Notes: a model not told the origin generated them from the sequence alone. A stretch of DNA of 60,666 nucleotides from an uncultured Sphingomonas sp. (GCA_946886645.1 CAMPIY010000001.1:1-60666), one strand, 5' to 3'. Positions 33,195-43,090 are shown, counted from the stretch's first letter. Numbers and translations are program-made.

Positions 33195-34391
33195 ATGGTC
33201 GACCTCACCGCCAATTCCTCGCTGGCGATCAAGGCGCAGAGCGCGCCCGCCACTTACGCCGCGCCGACCAGCGCGGACGCGATCCCCGTCGCGAACCTGT
33301 CCTGGCGGCCGACGCCGATCCAGAGCGACAATCCGGAATATCGCGGCTCGATCCACCGGCCGGGGCCGATCGTTCTCGGTGCCAGCTACGACGTCACCTT
33401 CGATATCCTCTTGCGCGGACCGGGCGGCGCCTCGCCCCCGGCGGCCGATGCCTTCATTCCAGGCCGGGTCCTTCGCGCTCTTGGCTTCACCGAGAACGTC
33501 GTCTCCGCGGCGATTCCGGCGGCGGCCGAGGCGCTCACCGCGGGCGGCACCACCACCACGGCCAATCTCGGCGTCAGCGCCGTCGCGACCGACGATCTCT
33601 ATACCGGCCTCGCGATCCAGCTCGCCTCGCTGGGGACGATCGGCCAGCCCGCTTCGCTGGCGATGATCCGGGATTACATCGGTACCGGTAAGGTCGCCCA
33701 CATTGCCCAGACCGCCGGCGGCGCCTATTCGGGCAATTACCAAATCCCGAAGCAGCTCGCCTACACGCTGGCCGCCACCGGCACCCCGCCGGTGCTCAGC
33801 TTCTCGTTGTGGCAGGGCAACCGGCGCTACAACTTCCTCGACATGGCGCCCTCGAGCGCCCGCCTGATCTTCCCGACCGCATCGCGCGGCGGCGGATCCG
33901 ATTATCCGCGGCTGAGCTGCACTTTCAGCGGCGACGCCCAGAGCGATCTCGACGAGGCGGCGCCAGTGGTGACGTCCTCGGTGGCCATCCCTCCGTTCAA
34001 GGGCGGTAAGCAGCATGTCAGCGGACTCGCCATGGGCGGATCATCGATCTCGCTGGATCTCGGTACCCGGGTCGGCTTCCCGCCCAACCCGAACAAGACC
34101 AGCGGCTCCGATCCGGCGCAGCTCACCGAGACGCGGCGGACGCTGACCCTGGACCTCAACCAGGTGTCGAAGAGCTTCCTCGATCTCCAGGCTCTTGCGG
34201 CTGCTCAGGCCGAGCACGCCATCCAGCTGCTCTATGGCCTGGCAAGCGGCAATTATGTCGGGTTCGTCGCCACCCACGCCCGCCTCAACTATCCGGAAGC
34301 GCAGGCCGGCGGCGACTTCTTCACCACGCGCGGCGACGCCTATGTCGACGGCGCCGAGAAAACGATCGGGCTGACGTTCCCGTACTATTGA
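33195..34391 (+). CDS. major tail tube protein
   Basis: 398 residues, predicted mostly beta with many Ser/Thr/Gly loops. It is the only large gene between the terminator-like gene and the G/GT pair, the place of the tail tube gene in lambda-type phages. Typical portions are SLAIKAQSAPATYAAPTSAD and RPGPIVLGASYDVTFDILLR. A strong GGAGAT site precedes the start. Confidence 0.85.
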   Translation: MVDLTANSSLAIKAQSAPATYAAPTSADAIPVANLSWRPTPIQSDNPEYRGSIHRPGPIVLGASYDVTFDILLRGPGGASPPAADAFIPGRVLRALGFTENVVSAAIPAAAEALTAGGTTTTANLGVSAVATDDLYTGLAIQLASLGTIGQPASLAMIRDYIGTGKVAHIAQTAGGAYSGNYQIPKQLAYTLAATGTPPVLSFSLWQGNRRYNFLDMAPSSARLIFPTASRGGGSDYPRLSCTFSGDAQSDLDEAAPVVTSSVAIPPFKGGKQHVSGLAMGGSSISLDLGTRVGFPPNPNKTSGSDPAQLTETRRTLTLDLNQVSKSFLDLQALAAAQAEHAIQLLYGLASGNYVGFVATHARLNYPEAQAGGDFFTTRGDAYVDGAEKTIGLTFPYY

Positions 34392-34415
34392 TCGTCAACA
34401 TAAGGGGAAACAGAC

Positions 34416-35165
34416 ATGGCGTCCGCGCCTGCATCCTGCGACGAGCTGGAGCGCTTCACTCCGGCCGTTCTTGCCAACGTACCCGCTCCGCCGGTTTTCC
34501 TGCTCAGGCCGGCGAGCGGGCGCGAGCTCAGGCAGTTCGAATATCGGTTGATGGCCGAAGGCTTAGAGACCCACGGCGCGGACCAATTCCGTGCCGAAAT
34601 GCTCAAGGCCCTCCAGGCACTTTGGTCGCCAGCCGATTTCGAGCCCAATGCCGCCCGGCTTCGATCCTATTGGGAACTGCTCGACCAGGGCGGCAATCCG
34701 GATCCTGCGGAATCGGAGCATGTCAGCGAACTCACCGGTCGGCTGATCCGCGCCCACCGGCCGCTCAGCAAGATGGCGGCCGACAACAAGAGGTTCGCCG
34801 ACGAGTCCGGCCGGATCGCGATCAGCATGTTCACGGTGGGCTGGGAAGGTCTCGATGTCTCCTACACTCGCGAGAGCGGCGCCGTCCCGCTCGAGAGGAT
34901 CGATGAGGTCGAGCTAGCCCTGGCCGGCATCGAGAAAAAGGCGAAGGAGAACCGGGTCGAAGGTGTCGGCGAGGTCGGCACCGCGTTCATGCAGCTCTGC
35001 ACCGCGGCCTATCTCCGCCTGATGCTTACCAAGGATCAGGAAAAAAACTCACCATCGCCGCCGCTTTCAGCAGCCGCCCCGAATGGTTCGACGAAGAGAC
35101 GGTCGAAGCCAACGGGGGCTGCACGATCGAAGGCGCCGGCGAGTTCCGGGTCCGCGACGGCCTGA
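34416..35165 (+). CDS. tail assembly chaperone G (unshifted product)
   Basis: 249 residues read in the zero frame. The helical core (residues 15-205) is followed by a Ser/Pro/Lys-rich tail of 40 residues encoded beyond the slip site. Place between tail tube and tape measure genes is that of lambda gpG. The tail beyond KDQEKN reads like an unstructured end, consistent with being an overlap for frameshifting. Confidence 0.85.
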   Translation: MASAPASCDELERFTPAVLANVPAPPVFLLRPASGRELRQFEYRLMAEGLETHGADQFRAEMLKALQALWSPADFEPNAARLRSYWELLDQGGNPDPAESEHVSELTGRLIRAHRPLSKMAADNKRFADESGRIAISMFTVGWEGLDVSYTRESGAVPLERIDEVELALAGIEKKAKENRVEGVGEVGTAFMQLCTAAYLRLMLTKDQEKNSPSPPLSAAAPNGSTKRRSKPTGAARSKAPASSGSATA

Positions 35166-35407
35166 TCTGGCGCGTCGTCATCGACGGGGCCGGCGTCGAA
35201 CATCTCGTCTCGACCGGCAAGCGGACCTTCGCCGAACTGGCTGGTCCGCATGATTGTCATCTCGTCAGGCTTTACCGCAACTGCAGCGGCGGCCTGAGCG
35301 GCATCCAGTGGCCCGATGGGCGGCCTTATCTCGACCAGCCCGTGAAGCTGGAACGGGCCTTCGCGATCATCGGCCGCGTCCTCGAAAGGTACAAGAAAGG
35401 CGGCTGA
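34416..35407 (+). CDS. tail assembly chaperone GT (-1 frameshift product)
   Basis: A -1 slip on A AAA AAC at 35042-35048 would join the G protein to a second frame ending at 35407 (TGA), giving about 330 residues. The second frame has good coding character (PEWFDEETVEANGGCTIEGA; RVLERYKKGG) and no start codon of its own, which strongly supports the fusion. In lambda the GT fusion recruits the tail tube protein to the tape measure complex. Confidence 0.85.
35042..35048 (+). promoter_or_regulatory. A AAA AAC programmed -1 frameshift site
   Basis: In the zero frame the codons are GAA AAA AAC, so the heptamer is the classical X XXY YYZ slippery form A AAA AAC. It sits at the end of the conserved helical part of the G gene. 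A slip by -1 opens the T frame. A hairpin at about 35079-35105 lies too far downstream to be a certain stimulator. Confidence 0.88.
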
Positions 35408-35408
35408 G

Positions 35409-36128
35409 GTGGCGCGTGGACCGACGATCGGCAGGCCGGGCCAGTTCGCGACTTTCCGCCGGCACTGCATTCAGCGCCTGGAACGGGCATCCCTGATTTC
35501 TACCGATCGGGCGGCGCGTCAGGCTCACCAGCAGATCCGGGCGGCGATGAGCGGGGCTGGCCTCGGCCGGCTCGGCAACGCCATCGGCTACGGTTCCGAT
35601 CTAAAGTCGGGGCATGGGGTGAAGCGCAGAGGCGCCGAGGGCTTCAGCTCGAGCGGCTATGTTTTCATCAAGGGCCGCAACGAGCGGACCGTTGGAGCCA
35701 TCGAGTCGTATACCGAAGGGGCCGAGATCCGGCCGGTGAGGAGCGCCTGGCTGTGGATCTCGACGGATGAAATCAAGCGCAAAGCTGGCCGCTATCGAAT
35801 GACCCCGGCCCGCTATCGCAGCAGCGGACTTGAACAGAGAATCGGGCCCTTGGTCCAGATCCCGGGCCGCCACCGCGGCGAGGCGCTGCTCATCGTCCGC
35901 AACGTCACTGTCGATCGTTTCGGCCGGCCGGGCAGGGCTCGCCAGCTTCCCAGACGCGGCGCCATCGGCGGCAGCCGCGAACGCAAGGATTTCATTGTCG
36001 CCTTCGTCGGGATCCGGAGCACCAGCCGGGTGGCGCGGGTCGACGTCGACCAGATCGTCTCGCTCGAACAGGCGAGGCTCCCGGAATACCGGCGAGCCGC
36101 CATGCAGAACGACGGTTTTGAAAGGTAG
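35409..36128 (+). CDS. tail-associated phage protein (DUF6441-like)
   Basis: 239 residues from a GTG at 35409, one base after the T stop. The protein is basic and starts with a Gly/Arg-rich segment; its core contains GYVFIKGRNERTVGAIESYT and WISTDEIKRKAGRYRMTPAR. Proteins of this type lie between the G/T genes and the tape measure gene in many phages of alphaproteobacteria. Function unknown; the family name is from memory. Confidence 0.65.
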   Translation: MARGPTIGRPGQFATFRRHCIQRLERASLISTDRAARQAHQQIRAAMSGAGLGRLGNAIGYGSDLKSGHGVKRRGAEGFSSSGYVFIKGRNERTVGAIESYTEGAEIRPVRSAWLWISTDEIKRKAGRYRMTPARYRSSGLEQRIGPLVQIPGRHRGEALLIVRNVTVDRFGRPGRARQLPRRGAIGGSRERKDFIVAFVGIRSTSRVARVDVDQIVSLEQARLPEYRRAAMQNDGFER

Positions 36129-36130
36129 CC

Positions 36131-39100
36131 ATGCCCGCTCAGTCGTCGGTTTTCCCGGCATTCATCAGAGATGAGTACCAACCGGGCGGCGGCTTCGCGG
36201 CTTTCGAGCAGGCGTCTCTCGCCACCGCCGATCAGGTGCGCCGACACTTCGAAAGCTCAATGTCAGAGGTTCAGCGCATCGCCCAGCGGGCGCTGGCGAT
36301 GCCCCGCAACCAGCTCGGCTCGCTGGATCTCGGTGTCGGCAATTATCGCGCCGCCGCCGCCGCTGCCGAGGCGCATGCGATCGCGCTGCGCGAGGTTGCC
36401 ACGGCGGCTGAGCGGGCGGCGCTGGCGAGCGGCGACACGACGGAGGCGACGCGTCTCTACGTCCAGGCTGCGCGCGCCGCCGCGATCGAGGCGGAAGAAG
36501 CCGCTCGCGGCGCCAATCAGCAAGTCGTCGCTATGGAGCGGCTTCAGACCGAACTGAACCAGACCCGTTCCGGAACGCAGCAAGTCATCCAGGCCAATCG
36601 CGGGTTGGTCCAGTCACAGGACCAGGTGGCCGCTTCCAGCCGTGCAGCCCGGTTCGCCTCGGTACAGCTCGGCCAGCAGTTCGCCGACGTGGCCATCCAG
36701 GCGCAGATGGGCGTGCCCGTTGGACAGATCCTGATCCAGCAGGGCACTCAGGCCGCCTTCGCAATGGGCCAGATGAACGGGGCTCTCGGCCGGGTCGGCG
36801 CATTTCTCTCCGGTCCGTGGGGCACGGCACTCTTCATCGCCGTCGCGGGTCTGACGACTTTCCTCGGCAAGACCGAAGAGACTGCGAACCGTCTCGACGA
36901 GCTCGTTGAAAAGGCGGGGGCATTCGAGAATGCGTCCGGTCGCCTCGGCCAGGTGATCGATCTCTCGACTGGCAAGTTCCTTGATCACAACGTGGCCCTG
37001 CGCGAGACGTTGTGGCTCCAGGCCCAGCTCGCGCTCACGACCGCCGAGGCGGCGGCCCGTCAGGCTGAGCGAGATCTTCAGCGAAATTATCCGATTGCGA
37101 TGGGCCCTGACAGGCTTCCCTTTGCCGGCATTCTCGAGGGTATCTCCAGCGAGCGTTTCGGAGGGAATGAGCGTCTCCAGTCCATGCGTGATCGGCTGCT
37201 GACCGATCCATCGCAGATCCAGTCCGTCCGCCGAGAACTGCAGGGAATGGTCCAGGCGGGCGAGCTGGCGCGAACCACGATGCTCGAGACCCTCGAGCTG
37301 TTCCTCGAATTCTCAAATGCTCAGGAAGAAATCGCCGCCCGGACCGCGGAGATCGCGGCCCTGGAAGGGCGCGGGCTTGATCCTCGCCTGCGACGGGAAG
37401 ATCGCAACCGCCCTCGCGAGGACAATCGCCCTCAGCTCGCGGCACAGCGTCTCGAGGAGATCCAGCGGCTCAACGAGCAATGGAACGAGCAGCCGAGGCT
37501 GGTCGACCAGGCCGTGCAGGCGGTTCGCCGGCTCGATGCAATCCTGGCCGAGGCCCAGCGACGCAAGCTGCCTCGCTTCGACGAGATGCAGCGTGAGGCG
37601 GAGGCCGCCGGCGCCGCGATCCGCGAAGGATTGATCCGCCAGATCACCGAGGATTTCGCCGAGGCTCCTCGGCTGGTCCAGCAGGCGGCGGACGCGATGC
37701 GTGAGCTGACCGCCGCCGGCGAGCAGTTCCCGGAGCTTGCGCCACAGATCGCCGAGGCCGCCCGCCTGGTCGAGGCCGGGCTGATGCGGCCGTATCGCGA
37801 ATTTCTCGAGGATCAGATCCGGTCCTACGAAATCGGCCAACTCATGGTTCAGGGCCGCGAGGATGAGGCTCAGGCGCTTTCCGTCATCCACCAGCTCGAG
37901 GAGCGGCTCGGGCCCCTCGGCGAGGAGCGGCGCCAGACGATCGTCGACAGCGTGGCCGCCCTGCGCGAGCAGTCGCGGCAGCTCGAGATCATCCGTGACC
38001 AGCAGCAAGCCTATCTGAACGCGGCCGATGACCTCCGCGGCATTCTCGAGGACACGCTGGCCAATCCGCCGCAGGGTCTAAGCGATCTGCGCGACATCGG
38101 CCGCGATATCGGCGAGACGTTCCGCCGGCTCAACTCTCGTGTCATCGTTGAACGTCTCTTCGGGGACACTTTTCGACAGCTCGAGGATTTCGTCACAGGT
38201 CGGGATCAGGTCCGCAGGGCGAATGAGGAATATGCGACATCGATCGGTGATCTCCGCGCCGAGTTGAACACGCTGAGCGGCGCCCATCGCGATCAGGCCG
38301 AATCGATTGACACGGTGATCGCTGCAGCAACTCGATTCACCAATGCTCTCGATCAGGCCGCCACCCGCCTTTCCACCGTCGGCGTGGCCGCGGCGAACGA
38401 CAATCCGATTTTGGGGCCAACCGGTCGCCTTCCGCTTCAAGGGGCCATCACCAAGGGCTTTGCCGCCCACGTCCGAGACGGATCACCAGGGCTCGATATC
38501 GACGGACGGATTGGCGACGCGATCGAGGCGCCAGCGTCTGGCACCGTGCTCGTCGTCGGTGAGAACGCCAGATCAGGTCGTTATCTCGTCATCGACCATG
38601 GCGGCGGAGTGACGAGCTCCTATTCTCACCTATCCAGCGCGCGCGTCACTCAAGGCTCCTTCGTCAGCGCCGGCGATATCATCGCCGCTGTTGGCAACAC
38701 TGGCCGAGTGCAGGCGCGCGGTGGCGGCGATGGCTCCCATCTCCATTATCGGGTCAAGGTCGGCGGACAGGACGTAAACCCGCTCAGCTTCCGCTTTCCC
38801 GAACAGGCGGCTCAGGCCGGCAATGCTGTCGAGCAGTTGGCCGATGCGGCGACGACAGCTGCTTCCGCCACGACGAACATGGGCAACAGCGCCACAGCGG
38901 TGCTCAACGAGATGTTCGGCTTTACCTCGGCCTTGCGCGACGGCGAGCAAACGATCGACATCATCGCCAAGGGCGGCAAGTTCGCCGGGCCAAATGATCA
39001 TCTCGACCCGAGAAACTTCATGGCGCGAGCCTTTACCGGGATCCTCCAGGAGGTGCTGGGGCCGCGTCTCGCCAAAGACGTCAGCGCCGGCCTCAGTAAG

Positions 39101-40381
39101 GCGATGGAGGGTGCCGCGATCGGCCAGATGGTCGGTGGCATCGCTCAGACGATTGGCATCCGGCAGTCCAACACCGGAAACCAGATCGGCGGCGCCCTGG
39201 GCAATTTCATTCCCGGCCTGCCGCCTGGCGTAGGGGCGGCGATCGGTTCGATCATCGGCGGCACGATCGGTGGCCTGATCAAGGGCACGCCTCGAGCATC
39301 GTCGACCATCGGCTTCGGTGCCGATGGGCAACTCATCGTCGCCTCGAGCTCCGGCACCAAGAACCTCAGGGGCCAGACCAATACGGCGGCTGATTCCGTG
39401 ATTTCCACGGTGAACCGTATCGCGGAGCTGTTCGGCGGCAGCGTGCTCAGCGGCATCGGCGGCGTCTCGATCGGCATGCGGGATGGAAATTACCGCGTCG
39501 ACCCGACCGGGCGCGGCGTCACCAAGACCAAGAAGGGCGCCATCGACTTCGGCGAGGATGCCGAGGCGGCGGTACGCGCCGCGGTTCTGGACCTGATCAA
39601 GGATGGGGTGATTGCCGGCCTGAGGCAGGGCACCCAGCGCCTGCTCCAGGTGGCCAAAGATATCGACAGCGGCATCGAGAAGGCCCTCAAGTTCGAGAGC
39701 GTGTTCACGCGCCTGAAGGAGCATCTGGACCCGGTGGGTGCCGCGCTCGAGACGCTGCAGAAGGAATTCGACTCGCTCCGCCGCATCTTCCAGGAAGCCG
39801 GCGCCACCACCGAAGAATTCGCCCAGCTGGAACAGCTCTATCAACTCGAGCGCGAGCAGGCGATCAAGCAAGCCGGCGAGCGGATGACGTCGGCCCTTCG
39901 CTCACTGCTCGACGATCTCACCGTCAACAACGACGCCCTGTCGCTGCGCGAGCGGCTGACCATGGCGCGGGCCAAATACGATCCTCTCGCCGCCGACCTC
40001 GCGGCCGGTAAGAAGGTCGATTACGAGTCCTTCGCCGACGCGGCTCGCCTGGTGAACGAGATCACCCGGGAGATCTATGGTTCGACGACGCCATACTTCC
40101 AGGTGCTCGAGGAGATCACCAAGCTGACCCAGAAGGCCTTGTCCGATCAGGAGAACCTGATCAGCATCGCCAGCGGGCAGACCGGCACCGGAGGGGGTGG
40201 CGCCGCCAACGACAACGCCACTCCCGTGGTCGGTGCCATCGACCATCTCGGCGGCTTCCTTGTCGGTGAGCTCGGCGGCCGGCTCGACACCCTCAACGCC
40301 AATATGGGCGCTCTGCTTCTGCACGCGGCCGGAGGCGGCCGGTCGCGCGATCTGTTCTTCGACCCCTTCGATAATTTCTGA
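36131..40381 (+). CDS. tail tape measure protein with M23-like domain
   Basis: 1416 residues. Residues 20-60 carry a motif (FAAFEQAS, VRRHFESS, VQRIAQRA) also found in the early protein at 8796-9887. Long coiled-coil regions follow, with hydrophobic stretches near 220-240 and in the glycine-rich part at 1000-1060. Residues about 775-890 are an M23/LytM peptidase-like domain (GLDIDGRIGDAIEAPASGTV; GSHLHYRVKVGG). The length predicts a tail of roughly 200 nm by the usual scaling. The M23 domain may open the cell wall during DNA entry, but its first zinc histidine seems to be serine. Confidence 0.92.
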   Translation: MPAQSSVFPAFIRDEYQPGGGFAAFEQASLATADQVRRHFESSMSEVQRIAQRALAMPRNQLGSLDLGVGNYRAAAAAAEAHAIALREVATAAERAALASGDTTEATRLYVQAARAAAIEAEEAARGANQQVVAMERLQTELNQTRSGTQQVIQANRGLVQSQDQVAASSRAARFASVQLGQQFADVAIQAQMGVPVGQILIQQGTQAAFAMGQMNGALGRVGAFLSGPWGTALFIAVAGLTTFLGKTEETANRLDELVEKAGAFENASGRLGQVIDLSTGKFLDHNVALRETLWLQAQLALTTAEAAARQAERDLQRNYPIAMGPDRLPFAGILEGISSERFGGNERLQSMRDRLLTDPSQIQSVRRELQGMVQAGELARTTMLETLELFLEFSNAQEEIAARTAEIAALEGRGLDPRLRREDRNRPREDNRPQLAAQRLEEIQRLNEQWNEQPRLVDQAVQAVRRLDAILAEAQRRKLPRFDEMQREAEAAGAAIREGLIRQITEDFAEAPRLVQQAADAMRELTAAGEQFPELAPQIAEAARLVEAGLMRPYREFLEDQIRSYEIGQLMVQGREDEAQALSVIHQLEERLGPLGEERRQTIVDSVAALREQSRQLEIIRDQQQAYLNAADDLRGILEDTLANPPQGLSDLRDIGRDIGETFRRLNSRVIVERLFGDTFRQLEDFVTGRDQVRRANEEYATSIGDLRAELNTLSGAHRDQAESIDTVIAAATRFTNALDQAATRLSTVGVAAANDNPILGPTGRLPLQGAITKGFAAHVRDGSPGLDIDGRIGDAIEAPASGTVLVVGENARSGRYLVIDHGGGVTSSYSHLSSARVTQGSFVSAGDIIAAVGNTGRVQARGGGDGSHLHYRVKVGGQDVNPLSFRFPEQAAQAGNAVEQLADAATTAASATTNMGNSATAVLNEMFGFTSALRDGEQTIDIIAKGGKFAGPNDHLDPRNFMARAFTGILQEVLGPRLAKDVSAGLSKAMEGAAIGQMVGGIAQTIGIRQSNTGNQIGGALGNFIPGLPPGVGAAIGSIIGGTIGGLIKGTPRASSTIGFGADGQLIVASSSGTKNLRGQTNTAADSVISTVNRIAELFGGSVLSGIGGVSIGMRDGNYRVDPTGRGVTKTKKGAIDFGEDAEAAVRAAVLDLIKDGVIAGLRQGTQRLLQVAKDIDSGIEKALKFESVFTRLKEHLDPVGAALETLQKEFDSLRRIFQEAGATTEEFAQLEQLYQLEREQAIKQAGERMTSALRSLLDDLTVNNDALSLRERLTMARAKYDPLAADLAAGKKVDYESFADAARLVNEITREIYGSTTPYFQVLEEITKLTQKALSDQENLISIASGQTGTGGGGAANDNATPVVGAIDHLGGFLVGELGGRLDTLNANMGALLLHAAGGGRSRDLFFDPFDNF

Positions 40382-40389
40382 CCGCGACG

Positions 40390-42546
40390 ATGCTTGTCCT
40401 CGCCGAGCTGACCCCGCTGAACAAGTCGACCGGGCTTCGGCCTACGGTCCGCGTCGCCTCTTCGCACGATCGCAACATCACGGGCCTGAACAGCCAGAAA
40501 TGGTGGCCGGCGCTACACCAGCCGCCGGCGCTGGGCATCAGGTTGTTCGATGGCGACTTCTCATCGGACATCACGCCCGGCGAGGCATCGTTCACTCTGC
40601 TCTTCGACGGCATGGAGAAGGCGGACCCGAATGTCCGCGGCTACGCCTGGGCGGGTGCGGGGGTCACCTTCTATGGCGGCTCCAGCGGCACTGCCTGGCC
40701 TTGGACCATCCTGTTCGTCGGCAAGGTCGACCGGTTCCAGGCCGAGGGAAACCGGCTGACGCTGACCGCCAAGGTCAACACCGAGCCTTTTGAGGCGGAC
40801 GTCCTCACCGCCCGCTATGCCGGTACCGGCGGCGCCGAGGGTGGCGCCGACATCAAGAACCAGCCCAAGCCCTGGGTGTTCGGCCGGGCCGCGAACGTCG
40901 AGCCGATCCTGATCGATGCGACGAACAACGTCTATCAGTTCAGCGGCTACGGCCCGATCGAGGCGGTTACTACGCTTTACGAGCGCGGATCCGACTTCGG
41001 GGCGAAGGTCGCCGACCATGCCAGCTATGCCGCCCTGATCGCGGCGACGATCCCCAACGGCCGCTGGGCGACATGCCTGGCGCAGGGACTGGTCCGGCTC
41101 GGGGCACCGGCCTTCGGAGTCATCACCGGCGATGTCGACGGCGACAAGCCCGGCGGGGTGTGGATCCGCAAGACCGGCGCGATCATCAGCCGGATTGCCA
41201 CCAATGCCGGAATCGCGTCCGGATCGATCGACAGCGCATCGCTGACGGCGCTGGATGCGGCAGTGCCGTACAACATCAACCTGGTGCTGAAGGAACAGAC
41301 CACGGTGCTTGAGCTGGCGCAGCGGCTGGCGCGGCCGTGCAATGCCCAGGCCGGTATTTCGCTGCTCGGCAAGCTGTTCGTCACCCGGCCGGTGATCGGC
41401 GCCACCGCGATGACACTGGACGCGCAGGGCCGCCGTCTCCCCGCCGTGATTTCCTCGGTGGAGATGGAGGTCCGGCCGCCATATTGGCGCGTCGAGATGG
41501 GCGCGCAGCGGTCCTGGCGGGTCCACAGCTTCGACGAGATCGCGACGTTCGCGCCCTACGTCGAGCGCGGGGTCTACTCGGCATCTGACTGGTATCGGGA
41601 AAATAATATCGTCGAGAACCAGTCGGTGCGCTGGGTCTATATCAACACGACGCCTGGCAGCGGGACGGCTCCGCCGACGCTGCCGACGACATCGAACTCG
41701 CACTGGAAGATCTGGGACGCCAAGCTCGGCGGCGTCGAGGACAATGCCGACGTCACTCGCAACATCGGCTTCGGCCCTGCCGAGGCGACAGTCCGCTACG
41801 ACTATCTCGGCGCCGCAGAAAGCGGAGAATTGCCGAGAACGCTGGTCTATAAGCTGTTCAAGAACGGGGTTGCCCAGACCAGCGGCATCGTCTGGTCCTA
41901 TACCGTCCTCACGGGCACGGTGAACGGCTTCACCAGCGCTTCCGGCGTGCAGAGCATTTCTGGCGCCGGCTCGTGCAATTTCACCTTGAGTAGCCTCGGC
42001 TCGAACGAGGCGACGATCGAGCTCAAGGCGGTGCAGGGGACACTGACGACGCGTCACCCGGTCAAGCTGACGAAATCGATCGCGCCGGCCCCGGCGGCTG
42101 GTGGAGACGGCGGCGGCGGCGGAACGTCGACGATCGCTCAGAAAACGAGCGGTTTCACCGGCTTCAGCACAACGACGTTCACTGACATCACCGGCTCGCT
42201 GGCCGGCACGATGCCGACGGGCAAGACGACGGCGAACGTCGTCGCGACGCTCACGGTCAATCCCCAGGTGGCGAGCCCGAACGGCTCCTGGAACGTCGAG
42301 GTGAAGGTGCAGCGCGACGTCGCCGGCGTCTGGACCGACGTCGGCAGCCTGGTCAATTCCGATCCGGATCCGGCCATCGATGTCGAGAGCGGCATCTACA
42401 GTCTCAACAATACGGGCCAAATATCACTGAATGTCGCCGATACGGGACGGACGGCCGGCACCGCCTATAGCTGGCGGCTGGTCGCTCGGCTCACCAGCGG
42501 ACCCAAGACGATGAGCGTCACCGGAACAGTGAGCATCACGGCATGA
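40390..42546 (+). CDS. tail tip / baseplate hub protein
   Basis: 718 residues. Residues 1-340 are beta-rich (FDGDFSSDITPGEASFTLLF; NQPKPWVFGRAANVEPILID), similar in style to hub proteins of siphovirus tails. The middle contains GGVEDNADVTRNIGFGPAEA, a motif seen in host-specificity proteins. The C-terminal 250 residues look like fibronectin-type or other beta-sandwich modules with a glycine hinge (AAGGDGGGGGTS). A receptor-contact or hub role follows from position after the tape measure gene. Confidence 0.8.
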   Translation: MLVLAELTPLNKSTGLRPTVRVASSHDRNITGLNSQKWWPALHQPPALGIRLFDGDFSSDITPGEASFTLLFDGMEKADPNVRGYAWAGAGVTFYGGSSGTAWPWTILFVGKVDRFQAEGNRLTLTAKVNTEPFEADVLTARYAGTGGAEGGADIKNQPKPWVFGRAANVEPILIDATNNVYQFSGYGPIEAVTTLYERGSDFGAKVADHASYAALIAATIPNGRWATCLAQGLVRLGAPAFGVITGDVDGDKPGGVWIRKTGAIISRIATNAGIASGSIDSASLTALDAAVPYNINLVLKEQTTVLELAQRLARPCNAQAGISLLGKLFVTRPVIGATAMTLDAQGRRLPAVISSVEMEVRPPYWRVEMGAQRSWRVHSFDEIATFAPYVERGVYSASDWYRENNIVENQSVRWVYINTTPGSGTAPPTLPTTSNSHWKIWDAKLGGVEDNADVTRNIGFGPAEATVRYDYLGAAESGELPRTLVYKLFKNGVAQTSGIVWSYTVLTGTVNGFTSASGVQSISGAGSCNFTLSSLGSNEATIELKAVQGTLTTRHPVKLTKSIAPAPAAGGDGGGGGTSTIAQKTSGFTGFSTTTFTDITGSLAGTMPTGKTTANVVATLTVNPQVASPNGSWNVEVKVQRDVAGVWTDVGSLVNSDPDPAIDVESGIYSLNNTGQISLNVADTGRTAGTAYSWRLVARLTSGPKTMSVTGTVSITA

Positions 42547-43088
42547 TCTACCGCATCGAGAAAGACGGTCAGATCCAGCACGTCGCCGGTGAGATGATCG
42601 ACGGAGAGGTGGCCGGCTACCCGGGCTGGATCGTCGCCGCGGAGCTGCCGCGCGTGCCCGACGACGAAATCGAGCGCGTCGTCGATGGCGCGATCGTCGA
42701 GGACGTCGCTGCGGCTGAAGCAGTTGCGCTTCGGCGGCTAGACGAGGCCCAGGACGATGCCGAGCGAGGGCTGTTCCGCCTGTCGCGGCTCATCTCGACA
42801 CTGCTCAAATGGTACGAGCTGCAGGATCTGAAGTCGGTGCCGACGGCGACGGTCCAGGCGATGGCCGCCGCTGATCGCCAGGCGCGCTGGCCTTTTCTGA
42901 CCATGCTGGCCGTGGAAGCCGGCGCGTCGCTCGCTCAGACCGCCACCATTGTCGAGGAGCATTTGGGCCCGAGGGTCCGGAAGATCGCCATCTATGAAGC
43001 CCGAGCGGAGATGGCGCGGCGAGCGATCAGGTCTGGAAAGACGGGCGCCGAGAAGTTGGCGGCGGCCGAAAATGTAGGGTGGGAGTAA
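42543..43088 (+). CDS. tail-tip accessory protein, unknown
   Basis: 181 residues, acidic in the first half (VPDDEIERVVDGAIVEDVAA) and helical in the second (LVEAGA-type repeats, LLKWYELQDLKSVPTATVQA). It overlaps the hub gene by four bases. The layout resembles small tail fibre assembly or tip proteins, but no family is recognised. Confidence 0.65.
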   Translation: MIYRIEKDGQIQHVAGEMIDGEVAGYPGWIVAAELPRVPDDEIERVVDGAIVEDVAAAEAVALRRLDEAQDDAERGLFRLSRLISTLLKWYELQDLKSVPTATVQAMAAADRQARWPFLTMLAVEAGASLAQTATIVEEHLGPRVRKIAIYEARAEMARRAIRSGKTGAEKLAAAENVGWE

Positions 43089-43090
43089 AG

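Noticed and set aside
38630..39871. 413-codon minus-strand frame inside the tape measure gene
   Set aside because: Shadow of the tape measure gene with unnatural composition; the plus-strand frame has clear domains there.
40561..42420. Long open frame (about 619 codons) on the minus strand opposite the tail hub gene
   Set aside because: It is an arginine/aspartate/histidine-rich mirror of the plus-strand hub gene, typical of high-G+C DNA; no ribosome binding site or domain.
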